A stretch of 64,000 nucleotides of DNA from Undaria pinnatifida (GCA_012845835.1 JABAKD010000019.1:10450844-10514843); one strand, 5' to 3'; positions 12,001-19,735 are shown, numbered from the stretch's first letter. Numbers and translations: made by a program. Notes: generated from the letters alone by a model not told the origin.

Positions 12001-15000
12001 CTCTAACCGGTGAGAATGCGCCCAGAGTGCAAACACACCGGGTGATAATACAGAGTGCGAACACACGGGGTAATAATATAGAGTGCGAACACACGGGGTG
12101 ATAATACAGAGTGCGAACAAACGGGGTGGCCCTACAGAGTGCAGGGTGCGAACACACCGGCGAGAATGCGTACAGAGTGCGAACACACGGAGTGATAATA
12201 CAGGGCGCCAGCACACCGGGTGATAACACAGAGTGCGAACACACGGGGTTTTAATTCAGAACCCCAACAGACCAGGTGATAACACGGAGCACACGAGCAC
12301 ACGGGGTGATACTACAGAGCGCCGAAACGCTGGGGTGACCACGAGACAGAGCAGTAACTCACACGGTAGACGCGCGTTTTAACCTGTTGTAGCGTATGCT
12401 CATCACCATGACAGCTGCAGTGAGCGAACATTTCACACATCGGGCAGATCACGATCTAGATCATATAGATCATATAGATCATATAGATGACTGATTCTAC
12501 GATAGCCTCCCCCCAAAAAATCAGCGATTTTCTTCAACAAACGTTTCATGGCAGCTCGACTCGAGGAAGGATGCCATGAAAAGCATTTCTTCGTGTATTT
12601 TCTTGTTTGCAAAGGACTATCGAGCGATGACGCCGGGGTGGCTAGGGCACCGTATTTCAGGAGATACGGCCGGGAGCTCGCTGGTTTCAAGAACCGGCGA
12701 TTTCGTTAAATAAAAGTTGGGGGGGCAACTGTAGAACGACTCAGATCATATAGATCGTATAGATCATATAGATCACATAGATCGTATAGATCATACAGAT
12801 CATATATAGATCATACAGATAATATAGATCGTATAGATCATATAGATCACATAGATCGTATAGATCATACAGATCATATATAGATCATACAGATAATATA
12901 GATCGTATAGATCGTATAGATCGTATATATCATATATATCATATAGATCATGTAGATCGTGTAGATCATATCGATCATCCAGATCATTTACATCATATAG
13001 ATCATATACATCATATATCTGTTATTACGATGATATGTTGTGCAGGGTCTGTGTAGTACAGGTCTAACCCAGGAAAGCAATGTGCCAGATCAGCCAGATC
13101 ATCCCACTCTCACCCGGCTATAGGCCCCACGATAGACCTATAGGGGCCATGCAGATCGTACAGATCAACCAGGGATCTGCCTGCCCTATACATGGCAGAT
13201 CTTCACTCATAGTGATCTGATCCGCCCGAAGTGTGAAATATTTGGCAGCGGATGTGGAAGTTACGAGGGGGTGCCCATGATATTTTTGTGTCGGGCTGCA
13301 CTTCCGGATTTTCTTTTTAAGATCGGTTGTCGGTTGTCGGGAACACATGTGCTGCGATAGGGCTTTGCCCTATTGGTAGCAGAAGCCAAACATATTTCTG
13401 ACTCTGAACGAATGCCGCGATATAGGTGCGCCATTTTTTTGTTTGTTTCCGAGGATCCTAACCTATTGTAGAGAAGATTTGAAAAAAAAAACAGAGAAAA
13501 AGTTTCCTAGCCGATGGACAATGAATGAAGGCCTGCATGGTCTAGATAGGCAACGAAACACGCTTCAAAGAACACGAATGGAACTCCCGGCGACTGGTTA
13601 GGTCAAGGAGTCCCCGTCACTTCAGGAACAAGAAACAAGAACTGTTTCATTCATCACCCAAAATGGGCTACACCTCCATCGTAGCACGGGTCGAACGCAT
13701 GACGCGGTAGAGCTGCCCCCCCCCCCCCCCCCCCCGCTTTTTTGTTTTCTTCGAGAGTTTGTTCATGCGAGTTGCAATTGCCACTTGCACGAAATCAGTT
13801 GCTGGGTGAGAAGGTATGAGGAGCTCTGTACCACACCAAAAATGCTGATTTTGCGCGAATTGAACGTGCAAGACCCGATTAACAAACCCGTTTCGCTAAG
13901 CAAGGAAACGTCACATGACGCGTGCTACGATGATAGAGGGGCACTACTTTTTTTCTGGGGTTCCTCAATTTCGGAGCTTAAGACCTCTCCCAAATACTGA
14001 TTTGGAGGGGGGGGGGGGGGCGGGGGGGAAACTGCTGTCACACCGGATGAAAAACCCCATGGCTTAGGCACACGACGAGAATCATGCGAAAAAAAATTGG
14101 CTTATTATTTATTTTTTTTCCCGACGATTTTGGGTTAAGGAACCCCGTCATTCAGAAAGCATTTTCGCCAAAAAAAGGTATACATCTATCGTAGCACGCG
14201 TCGTTTACAGCCACAAAACGGTATACCTTAATAACTCTTCCGTAGCACGCGTCGTTTACAGCCACAAAACGGTATACCTTAATACCTCTATCGTAGCACG
14301 CGTCGTTTCCAGCCAAAAAACGGTATAACTTAATTCCTCTATCGTAGCACGCCTCGTTTCCAGCCAAAAAACGGTATACCTCAATACCTCTATCGTAGCG
14401 CGCGTCGTTTCCAGCCCAAAAACGGTATACCTCAATACATCTATCGTAGCACGCGTCGTTTCCAGCCAAAAAACGGTATACCTCAATACTTCTATCGTAG
14501 CACGCGTCGTTTCCAGCCAAAAAACGGTATACCTTAATACCTCTATCGTAGCACGTGTCATATTCCGACGGTTCGGGGTTGAAGAGCTTGCCTCGTCAAA
14601 TTCAAAAAATATATTTGGGCCAAAAATGACTACCTCGCTATTGTAGACCGCGTCTATTTTCAAAAATGAACAATCACCTAAGGAATTTCATTAATAAGAA
14701 CCGGTATTACTCCACCCCGAAACAATAAAACAGACAGACCTGCAGGGCGAAAGGTCCGAGCCGCCAAGGCCCAATAATTATGGCTAATATTCCTAGACAG
14801 AGCGGTATACACTACTGCTGCTGCTACCAGTAGAGGGTGGAAGACACAGGATGGGGATAACCGCGCTGATGTGAGCTCTTTCTAGGCGCCTAGTTAGATT
14901 GCACTCGTCGCTTTTTCGTTTTCGGTATTTATCGCCCTCCCAAAACGGTTTAAGCGTGATGTCTGACATCCCTCAGTTCTCCCCCTCCCCCCCGCCTCCG

Positions 15001-18000
15001 CCCGAAAGCTTGACCCACTTGCGGGTACTCCGATCCAGCTGGGCGGACGGGGACATCTCCGGAACGATCTCGAGATTGATTCGACTGGAGAATTCAGCAA
15101 CCCCGTCAGACGCGTCTCCCCGAGCCGTAGTGGCCGATTTCCTTTGGGTAGTACCTCTGGAGGGGGCACGGGTAACTCTAGAGCACTGCCTGGAGTTGAT
15201 GCCCCTCTTGGAAGACCTGTGGAAGGTGGGTTGAGGCATCCCACGGCGCTAAGGGTGCAGCAGATTTTAACAATGTTCTAAGAATTTTCTGAGCTCACTA
15301 TTGTTGTAGGGCTTAGTTTGGGTAATATATTGGGTTACCTTTTTGCAAGTGGTCAAACGGACGAATACCCTACCAATACCTTCACAAATGGCGTCGTCGG
15401 CAGGACCATGTCTTTTTTGTGGGATCGGGGGTTCAAATTCCCACCATCCACAACAGTAAACTTTCGCTTTTGGCTAACCCTTCTGCAAGTGGTCGAACGG
15501 ACTAACACCCCACTAATACCTTAACACTACTATCACGAGGAGCCAGCTGAATATTTCACCCGAAACCATGACTTCGAAGGTGTTCACTCGCGCAATCCGA
15601 GCAACAACTTCTATGAGCTGGTCGAAAAAAAAAGTGTTCTTCACTTGAGGAGCTCAACGAAAAAAAAACGCCTCAAAAAGTGCAAACCCCTTCACCGTCG
15701 TGGAATGCCTCAGTCTGTGTTCGATTCGCCGGAGAAGGACCTTTGCTCAGGGCTTGTCCCGGTCGGAGCGGAGGAGAGGCGCACGCAGCTCTAGGCTTGA
15801 CGAAAAAAAAGGCATATATAGTCTATATATGTACGAGTTGCCGAAAAAAGAACGGCATTTCCCGACGAATTTGGGGGTAAGACAAGCCCCTGTCACTCAG
15901 AAAAAAAAAATGTCCTGCCAAAAAAGGGTATACCTTTATCGTGACACGCTTCGTTTTTCTTGGGGTGCCCACTTCTGTCTGTAGTGCATAACAATACACT
16001 AAATAAAAATTAGTGCATATCTGGTTGTCGCTCGACAGTTCTTCGCAACAAGAACATAAACGAAGATATGATATTGTTTCATTCGTAGCATCCTCTTCCT
16101 CGTGTCGAGCAGAGCTATGAAAACGTTGGTTTAAAGAAAACGCTGGCTTTGGGGGGAGGGGCTAGCGTAGACTTAAGTCTGCTGTATCTCCCGTCCACCC
16201 TGCCGGGCCGTTTCGTATCTAACGTCGTTAGCCCTGCGGCGTGTGTTCTTCACATTGAACTGTTTTTTCCTGTCGATAGGTTATATTGTCGTTCATGACC
16301 GTTAGCAACCCGTTTAGCGCTGCACTCCCAATGTGAGAACAAAACTGTTGGAATTAGACTGGAAAAATTATTCAACATATAGTTGGAAAAAAGAAAAAAG
16401 GGTTAAATGCCCATCGGACCGTTTGATTTCAACGGTTACTACTCTTACTGCCCAGCCGTTTTATTCTTGATGATGAGCGTTGATCCCGTTAGACTGGTTT
16501 TTCACAAACAGCCCAGCTTGATTGCGGACAGCTCGGTGGCCGCCGAAACTCGCTGTCTACAGTCCCACGTGCGTAGCTTTGGAAGGTTCCGTTGACTTTT
16601 TGTCGGATTGTTTAACGTCAACGGCTATCATGATACCACCCCTCTATGACAACGAAGTGCTACAAATATATCGTGTATTGCACGCGTCAATCGTTTTCCT
16701 CGTCGAACCAACTTTTCACAATCGCGTGCAGCTCGATGACGATATTTCGGCGGTCGCCGGAGCTCTCTCTCTATCTGGAGTCTGTCGATTGTCTCTTTTG
16801 AAGGCCTCCAATTATTTGTTTCTTCTCCTGAGGCTACTCGTATTGTCATCCCTGTCTAGCCATTTCATTATTTCGATGAGCGTCGCTCATGTGGGACCGA
16901 TTTTCACACAACAGCAAAGCTCAGCTCGATGACGTGGACAGATCGATGGCCGCCGGAAACTCACGGCATGGAGTTGTCGGTTGTGCTTCCCTTTTCGAGG
17001 CTTCTGTTGGCTTTGTCGGATCGTTTAGTTTCAAGCGGCTACTTCGTCCCCTGTGCTTGGCGGTTCCTTGATGAGAGTCATACCACGGCGGTGTACGGGT
17101 TTGCATTTTTTGGGGCAAACGTTTCTGACCTTCTGACTGGTTGAGCTCCCCAAGCCGGTTAGCATGATGACTCTTTACGAGAATATTTTGTTCCAGGTCT
17201 AGCCACGATAGAGGTGTATAATAAGACTAGGGGGGCTGTTACAGACACGGGCCACCCCCTTTCTTTGCAGGTTTTCTCTACGAGGCAGGTTCCACGTTGG
17301 TCACTCGCTTGTACTAGAATAAGCTCTCGGCTTACTTCCACACACGCCACGAACTGACGAACGAACTGAACAGCGTTCAATTCCGCGAGGCAAAAGCATC
17401 ATCCCCTTTTTTCCTATACGCACACGCCTTCAAAGGCATGTGAAATCCTTTTATATCCAGCCGTATCCCATATCTTACGCCTTGTTAGGCTCCCAGGGGA
17501 ATACCATAACACTAGCCCACCCTGATGAGCCGTATATGCAGAAATAAGGAAGATTCGGGGAAGCACCAGTTCCACGGTCTCGAACATGACTCGAAGATGC
17601 GGCTGTTCACAACCTACTCCCACACCTCTACCCTGCGAGGCACCATTATTTTTTTTTGCTGGGGTTCCTCACTTCAGAAGGCTAAAAAAAAAAAAAAGAG
17701 ATTTTGGAGAAAAATCAAACCGCTACTTGTACTACTAACCGGATAAAACATAAACATCCCATAGCTCCAAGGTATACACAACGAGAATCATGAAAAAAGA
17801 AAGTGGCATACATTTCCGATCATTTGGGGCTATAAGGAGCCTTGTCATTCAGAAACCATTTCAGACCATAGCCTATCGATCGTAGCACACGTCCGCACGG
17901 AAAAGCTGGTCGGGTTGCGAGAACGAATGCCTCCGAAATCAAGTTTCGGGCGAGATATTCAGCTCCTCATCGCGTTGGGAGAGTGTTATGGTATCCCCCT

Positions 18001-18667
18001 GGGAGCCTAACAAGGCGTAAGATGTGGGGTACGGCTGGATATAAAAGGGTTTAACATGCCATTGAAGGCGTGCGCGTATAGGAAAAAGGGGGTGATGCTT
18101 TTGCCTCGCGGAATGGAACGCTATTCAGTTCCAGCACCTTAACATTATTATAAGAGCTCAGGAAATTTTTCTTCTTCTGCACCCCCTAGCCCAGCGTGGG
18201 AGGGCTCATGACCTTTAAGCCCCATTAGCATCGCCCTCGCCGACTTGAGGGAGACATAAGAACACTAGAGGAATTAGACTAGGAAAACTTTTTATTAGAG
18301 ATGTGTTGTTGGAAAAAAATCGCAATGCCTTATCTCGGTTTGTTTAAAAACATATCATCGTATAATTTTGCTCCCTGTATGGTCGTTGCATTGTTGATGA
18401 CCGCTGAGGCTGTCGGATCTTGTTTCACCCTAAAAATCACAGCTCGATGCCGAGAGTTCGGTGGCCGCTGGCACTCGCTGTCTGGAGTCAGTCGTGCGTC
18501 GCTTTGGAGGCTTCGTGCGTGGCACTCTGGAGGCGTCGGTTCCGGCTGGGCGCGTGGATCTAGCCAGGGAGGAGAGAATAGGCCGCTGTCGCGAGGCGCA
18601 TCGGGTGAGAGAGAGGAGCAGTAGTCGAGTTTTTTCTTCTGTGATTCGTCGCTTTGATAGCGATTAG
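1..18667 (+). CDS. KATNB1: Katanin p80 (B1) subunit gene, 5' part outside the window
   Basis: Katanin p80 targets and regulates the p60 AAA ATPase that severs microtubules; its WD40 propeller handles targeting and its C-terminal con80 domain binds p60 and microtubules. The coding pieces are 1-7, 815-986, 3364-3816, 10253-12009, 15009-15225 and 18443-18604 (or to the TAG at 18665-18667). All introns have GT and AG ends and all phases join. Read together they give the end of the WD40 propeller, a Gly/Ala/Ser-rich linker of about 680 residues, and con80. About 942 residues lie in the window. Human and plant p80 proteins are about 650-840 residues in total, so the linker is unusually long. The exons were identified by family resemblance from memory, without an alignment program; the order and phase agreement makes the call strong. 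The exact C terminus is uncertain. Confidence 0.85.
8..814 (+). other. Intron 1 of katanin p80, with a G-rich tract
   Basis: The intron runs from GTAAGG at 8 to GCAG ending at 814. Positions about 170-745 are almost entirely short runs of G separated by T, A or TT, based on GGGGT/GGGGTGGA-like units. The transcribed strand is therefore extremely G-rich and could form G-quadruplexes in the pre-mRNA. Open frames crossing it on both strands are low-complexity artefacts. No gene lies inside it. Confidence 0.7.
815..986 (+). CDS. KATNB1: Katanin p80 exon: late WD40 blade
   Basis: The exon follows GCAG at 811-814 and ends at CAG before GTGATT at 987. It reads in the frame with codons at 816, 819 and so on. 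The peptide begins AITFDPEGQNMYCASPSG and includes WTWDND and VAWGKVG. The Phe-x-Pro-x-Gly start, the Trp-x-Trp-x strand and the Trp-Gly-Lys-Val turn are the hallmark order of the last WD40 blades of p80. An in-frame TAA at 999-1001 could be taken as the gene's end. Splicing at 986/987 onto 3364 is preferred because it restores the missing final strand (LLAASCAGSRVSVWAVDF). The incoming intron is phase 2 and the outgoing one phase 0. Confidence 0.85.
987..3363 (+). other. Intron 2 of katanin p80
   Basis: The donor is GTGATT and the acceptor is the pyrimidine-rich stretch ending TTGCGTCCAG at 3363. From 1002 to about 2280 it is A/T-rich with long T runs and no gene. Positions about 1740-1910 resemble a dispersed repeat (GTGACATTT.. 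with a downstream TTGCGTTCG) seen again near 45.6, 48.5 and 50.5 kb. TIR element E occupies about 2283-3006. A CT-rich stretch with TTTCTTTC runs lies at 3007-3180. Confidence 0.65.
2283..3006. mobile_element. TIR element E with internal minisatellite, copy 1
   Basis: Its ends are inverted relatives of CAGTAGGGGTCTCCC and AAGGCGG; the right end reads CCGCCTTATCTGGGGATCCC and then CACCACTG. Inside, a unit of about 60-65 bp (GGCGGTTGGTGTGCCAGAGC, then AATACGACCGCCTTATAGGG) repeats about six times from 2510 to 2885. A unique stretch before the right end contains CCCCAGTCACGCCAAAGCGA. Two further copies lie at about 44.18-44.65 and 53.02-53.46 kb. No transposase is present, so it is probably a non-autonomous DNA transposon whose core has expanded. 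Confidence 0.6.
3364..3816 (+). CDS. KATNB1: Katanin p80 exon: last WD40 strand and start of linker
   Basis: The exon follows CGTCCAG at 3363, starts in phase 0 with CTCCTGGCC and ends AAG before GTGAGA at 3817. Its first 25 residues, starting LLAASCAGSRVSVWAVDFDT, supply the final WD40 strand (Ser/Gly-x-Val-x-Val-Trp-x-Val-Asp) that follows the previous exon in p80 proteins. The remaining 125 or so residues are linker: a Gln/Arg-rich patch, Gly runs, an Ala-rich stretch (ATAAASF, AAAMEAAARGG) and a Ser/Asp-rich end (SGSDSDGRGRGGGG). The frame is also open upstream of 3364 back to 3238, but that part has no WD40 likeness. An ATG at 3655 lies inside the linker and is not the start. Confidence 0.8.
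3870..4180 (+). mobile_element. SINE-A copy, diverged
   Basis: A box-B-like GGGTTCAATTCCCTCCGGGT at about 3904 is followed by GCGTACTCGTACTTGT, a diverged middle, and CACCTGTGACCACGGCTTGT near 4122-4141. The same order is found in the well-preserved copies at 40.4 and 60.8 kb. It is old and lacks a clear A tail. Confidence 0.6.
4735..5025 (-). mobile_element. SINE-A copy
   Basis: Read on the - strand it runs from a tRNA-like head (GGTCAGTTTCGTGAGTTCGA around 5000) through CTTTTTCTTGTGCACAAATT and GCGCGAGAGCGCGAGTTC to CCTGTGACCACGGCTTGTCC and an AAGTAAGCG-rich tail. The A-box part of the head has been lost. It sits antisense in katanin intron 3. Confidence 0.75.
5446..5665. repeat. 44-bp minisatellite, 5 copies
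   Basis: Units start at 5446, 5490, 5534, 5578 and 5622, each 44 bp, built on GGGGTGCAGCAGATTCTAAG, then AAATTTCTGAGCGCTCCTAC and GGTA. Single diverged units recur at about 15248 and in part near 18150. Confidence 0.85.
6237..6524. mobile_element. MITE-1 copy
   Basis: Terminal inverted repeats are GACRCGTGCTACGATAGAGG at the left and CTATCGTAGCACGCGTC at the right. Internal marks shared by the family are TTAACCCAAAATCGTCGG, ATAGGCCATTTTATTTTGCA, TTTCATCCGGTA and GGGAGAGGTCTTGAGCTCC. About 290 bp, no coding capacity. Confidence 0.8.
7184..7676. mobile_element. Two MITE-1 copies fused head to head
   Basis: The first copy starts GACGCGTGCTACGATAGCGG at 7184 and runs to about 7410. A second copy in opposite orientation starts GCGCGTGCTACGATTC near 7415 and ends with CTATCGTAGCACGCGTC at 7676. 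Both carry the GGTCTTAAGCTCCCA / TGGGAGCTTAAGACC marker, so the pair forms a large imperfect inverted repeat. A further terminal fragment ends near 7721. Confidence 0.75.
8930..9262 (+). mobile_element. SINE-B, full copy with tRNA-like head
   Basis: The head reads GGTCGCCCCGGTGGTCTAGT, then GGTTA, an A-box match, followed by a B-box-like GAGCTCGATTCCCACC about 40 bases on. The body carries GGGAGTCGACGAGGGAAG, GAATTCTTCTCGCG, GACCCCGGATCTGA and GCGCGAGAGTAGTGCGAGGA, and ends in an A-rich tail near 9260. Bodies of the same family recur at 41.0, 43.7, 45.9, 49.4, 52.5, 52.8, 54.7 and 62.3 kb. The head is unlikely to be a working tRNA because the arms do not fold cleanly. Confidence 0.75.
9357..9655. 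repeat. 43-bp minisatellite, 7 copies
   Basis: Units start at 9357, 9400, 9443, 9486, 9529, 9572 and 9615, spaced exactly 43 bp. The unit is CCTTAGACAGAAAGGGGTAC followed by ACCTCTACCGCAGCATAGAG and GAG. The motif GGGGTACACCTCTACCGCAG resembles the MITE-1 terminus (GGTATACCTCTATCGTAG), so the array may have grown from a MITE end. Confidence 0.85.
10253..12009 (+). CDS. KATNB1: Katanin p80 exon: low-complexity linker and start of con80
   Basis: The frame opens exactly after the acceptor CACATAG at 10252 (the TAG is in frame) and reads PGSRSSGASVSRERAREERP onward for 585 codons. The donor CCG|GTGAGAATG at 12009/12010 leaves two bases (CG). The content is a Ser/Pro/Ala stretch, a Gly run (about 10570-10605), an Ala-rich AAAVAAAVAAVASAKAA segment, then several SRGGGGG blocks and more Gly. 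The last 25 residues (DELIAQTLLSRGSVTSSLSN) resemble the first helix of con80. In the Ala-rich segment the third codon positions vary freely while the residues stay constant, which supports translation in this frame. Long frames also open on the opposite strand, but without domain content. Without splicing the frame stops at TGA 12011-12013. Confidence 0.78.
12010..12335. repeat. 28-bp minisatellite that includes the intron 4 splice donor
   Basis: Units of about 28 bp (CCGGGTGATAATACAGAGTG, then CGAACACA) run from the exon end to about 12335. The donor context CCGGTGAGAATGCGCCCAGA at 12008 is itself a diverged unit: CCGGCGAGAATGCGTACAGA recurs at about 12158. Several units keep a GGGTGATAA that resembles a weak donor. 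Confidence 0.8.
12488..12735. mobile_element. MITE-2 copy
   Basis: The ends are GACTGATTCTACGATAGCCT and, inverted, GGGGGGGCAACTGTAGAACG plus ACTCAG. Internal marks are CAGCGATTTTCTTCAACAAA, CGTTTCATGGCAGCTCGACT, TTGTTTGCAAAGGACTATCG and GGAGATACGGCCGGGAGCTC. Other copies are at 26.15-26.41, 48.16-48.42 and 48.67-49.12 kb, with a half copy at about 16.08-16.18 kb. Confidence 0.75.
12744..13025. repeat. AGATCATAT/AGATCGTAT array
   Basis: A 9-bp-based array alternates AGATCATAT, AGATCGTAT, AGATCACAT and AGATAATAT. A higher-order block of about 80 bp is repeated twice (about 12746-12825 and 12826-12905). A short patch of the same repeat precedes MITE-2 at 12440-12487, so the MITE may have inserted into the array. 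Confidence 0.8.
13917..14202. mobile_element. MITE-1 copy
   Basis: It starts GACGCGTGCTACGATGATAG and ends CTATCGTAGCACGCGTC at 14202. It keeps TTCGGAGCTTAAGACCTCTC, CACCGGATGAAAAACCCCAT and GATTTTGGGTTAAGGAACCC. It abuts a 51-bp array built from its own right end. A more distant relative lies at about 13415-13692 and ends CCATCGTAGCACGGGTC. Confidence 0.8.
14203..14559. repeat. 51-bp array, exactly 7 units, expanded from a MITE-1 end
   Basis: Units begin at 14203, 14254, 14305, 14356, 14407, 14458 and 14509, and the array ends at 14559. The unit is GTTTCCAGCCAAAAAACGGT, then ATACCTCAATACCTCTATCG and TAGCACGCGTC, which is the terminal 50 bp or so of MITE-1. Because 51 is divisible by three, the - strand shows long frames of 17-residue repeats. 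These follow from the array and are not evidence of a gene. Confidence 0.9.
15009..15225 (+). CDS. KATNB1: Katanin p80 exon: first half of con80 domain
   Basis: The acceptor is the C-rich tract ending CCGAAAG at 15008. The first base C completes CGC (Arg) with the CG left by the previous exon. The joined peptide reads LSNR-LTHLRVLRSSWADGDI, the con80 signature of a Leu-rich helix, then Trp, then Gly/Asn-Asp-Ile/Val. The exon continues with SRLIRLENSATPSDASPRA, VVADFLWVV and TLEHCLELMPLLEDLWK, the expected helices. The end is AAG before GTGGGT at 15226, phase 0. The frame is also open upstream (PPPPPES), but that is the pyrimidine tract read as protein. Confidence 0.85.
15305..15530 (+). repeat. 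tRNA-like direct-repeat element
   Basis: Two copies of GCAAGTGGTCRAACGGACKA with ACCAATACCTT or ACTAATACCTT lie about 145 bp apart. They flank a segment with GGGTTCAAATTCCCACCATC, a good pol III B-box. The same arrangement is inverted at about 23640-24000 (GGGAGTTGAACCCACGCCCC; GACCACTTGCAAA twice). It may be a tRNA-derived SINE or the remains of tandem tRNA-like genes. Confidence 0.5.
16407..17060 (+). pseudogene. Three decayed copies of the last katanin con80 exon (5' half)
   Basis: The CAGCTYGATG acceptor/exon start and the following con80 sequence recur near 16515, 16729 and 16922. The first copy encodes LIADSSVAAETRCLQSHVRS against LDAESSVAAGTRCLESVVRR in the main exon and then meets TGA. 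The second reads LDDDISAVAGALSLSG and the third LDDVDRSMAAGNSRHG, both clearly eroded. Intron sequence before each (TTGATGAGCGTTGATCCCG-like, then TTTCACA) is duplicated as well, so the unit was intron plus exon. Confidence 0.6.
17625..17893. mobile_element. MITE-1 copy, eroded
   Basis: Its left end is decayed (CTCTACCCTGCGAGGCACC). Internal marks are GGTTCCTCACTTCAGAAGGC, ACAACGAGAATCATG and AAGGAGCCTTGTCATTCAGA, and the right end is CGATCGTAGCACACGTC. Confidence 0.65.
18443..18667 (+). CDS. KATNB1: Katanin p80 exon: second half of con80 and probable C terminus
   Basis: The exon follows ATCACAG at 18442 in phase 0 and reads LDAESSVAAGTRCLESVVRR, then FGGFVRGTLEASVPAGRVDL and AREERIGRCREAHR. 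The order of Gly, Leu-rich helix, Arg-Phe, Pro/Ala-Gly, Val-Asp-Leu/Ile and Glu-Glu-Arg-x-x-(Arg/Lys)-Cys is the end of con80. Two endings are possible. The frame may run on (VRERSSSRVF...) to the TAG at 18665-18667, close to the length of other p80 tails. Alternatively GTGAGAGAGA at 18605 is a donor, leaving a phase 0 exon end at 18604 and a further exon. I prefer the TAG on length. Confidence 0.8.
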   Translation, partial: LDAESSVAAGTRCLESVVRRFGGFVRGTLEASVPAGRVDLAREERIGRCREAHRVRERSSSRVFSSVIRRFDSD

Positions 18668-18769
18668 CTGCTAACGGTCAGTGCTACGCACGCACAGTGG
18701 GCCTACGATCTTACACCACTTTTACTTTTGTTCCCGACAACCATATTAAGACAAAAAAATGTGCGACCG

Positions 18770-19410
18770 TGGACTTGGCCAGGGAGGAGAAAATGGGCCG
18801 CTGTCGTGATGCCATCGGGTGAGAGAGGGAGCAAGGATGACATAGTTTTTTGTGCGATTCTTCGCTATGATAGCGATTCTTCGCTATGATAGCGATTAGT
18901 GGTCAGTTCTGCGTAGTTCTACGTTCTCTTCCCACGTTCTCTTCCCATCTTCGTTTGATCTAATGACCATATCACAAAAAGAAAATGTGGTACCGATAAC
19001 TCTATCCAAGTTCTTGAATCGCTGGTCACGGCTGGGTGTGAGGACTTAGCCAGCGAGGGGAGAATGGGCCTCTGTCTTGAGGCGCATCGGGTGAGAGAGA
19101 GAGCAGGAGGAGAGGTCTTCTTGATTTGTCGCTAGCTATCAGTGCTTAATACGTATGGACGGCTCTTTGACAAGCTCCCACTTTTGATCCGGCCACCATA
19201 TCAGGGAGGAAGGGGATGGGCCGCCGTCGCGAGGCGCGTCGGATCAGAGAGAGAGGGGGCAGGGAGAGAGGTTTCGGTGTTTTGTCGCTAGCCATCAGAG
19301 CTGCGTAGCTCTGAATGGGCCGCTGCCGTGAGGCGCATCGCGCGAGAGAGCAGGGAGATAGATCGTTTACTGCGATTTAGCCGGTAGCGCTCAGTGCTAT
19401 GTACGTACAT
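18770..19410 (+). pseudogene. Degenerate tandem copies of the 3' half of the last con80 exon and its flank
   Basis: The segment TAGCCAGGGAGGAGAGAATA, then GGCCGCTGTCGCGAGGCGCA and TCGGGTGAGAGAG of the main exon recurs near 18778, 19044, 19203 and 19316 with substitutions and indels. The downstream flank (CGTCGCTTTGATAGCGATTA, CAGTGCTACG) and CACTTTTGATC..ACCATATCA-type spacers recur too. Spacing is irregular, roughly 110-270 bp. No copy keeps a full reading frame. Confidence 0.65.
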
Positions 19411-19481
19411 AGCGCGGACCAAGTGCTGCAGTAAGGGGGAGATGCTAATACCACTATTTCCAACTTCCGGGTTTTCGCCAC

Positions 19482-19735
19482 TCAAAAGCTAGTGACTCTG
19501 TACCTCACAGACAAAAAATGCTTTAGGCTTTTTCCAAGGCGCAGTGCAGGTTTTACCTTTTCCATTCCGGATGAACATCGCAGAATGATGTCCAGCTGCA
19601 CGAAAAGGTAAGAACGCAAAGGAACAGGGGGGGGGTGGGGGATTCTCGCGCGAGTGACACCGAGCCCCCCGCTGCAAAAAAAAACAAGCCCCAAGAACGT
19701 GTGACCCCCCCTCTATGGTAGCCTGGATCCTCAAC
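19482..19735. mobile_element. Family J element (inverted, eroded)
   Basis: It shares with 24.41-24.65, 26.68-26.94 and 28.36-28.67 kb an order of GTGACTCT, TCACRGACAAAAAATRC, GGCGCAGYGCAG, CCATTCCGGATG, a GGTCACTCGCGCGAGTGACC-like palindrome and a closing GTGACSCCCCCTMYGGTA. About 250 bp, no coding capacity. It looks like a MITE, though the terminal repeats are weak. Confidence 0.5.

Larger units (their letters stand above)
15226..18442 (+). other. Intron 5 of katanin p80
   Basis: The donor is GTGGGT; the acceptor is AAAAATCACAG ending 18442. It holds a tRNA-like direct-repeat element (15.3-15.5 kb), MITE-1 pieces (15.84-15.95 and 17.62-17.89 kb), a half MITE-2 (16.08-16.18 kb) and decayed upstream copies of the last con80 exon with its flank (16.4-17.06 kb). 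Positions 17950-18120 share a block (reverse complement) with 17400-17520 that contains CCTTTTATATCCAGCCGTAT. Confidence 0.6.

Noticed and set aside
10253-12013. TGA at 12011 as the end of a separate Gly-rich protein
   Set aside because: A strong donor lies at 12010 and the peptide continues into con80 at 15009 in the right phase.
14152-14663. Open frames made of 17-residue repeats
   Set aside because: They follow from a 51-bp array of a MITE end; the unit length is divisible by three.
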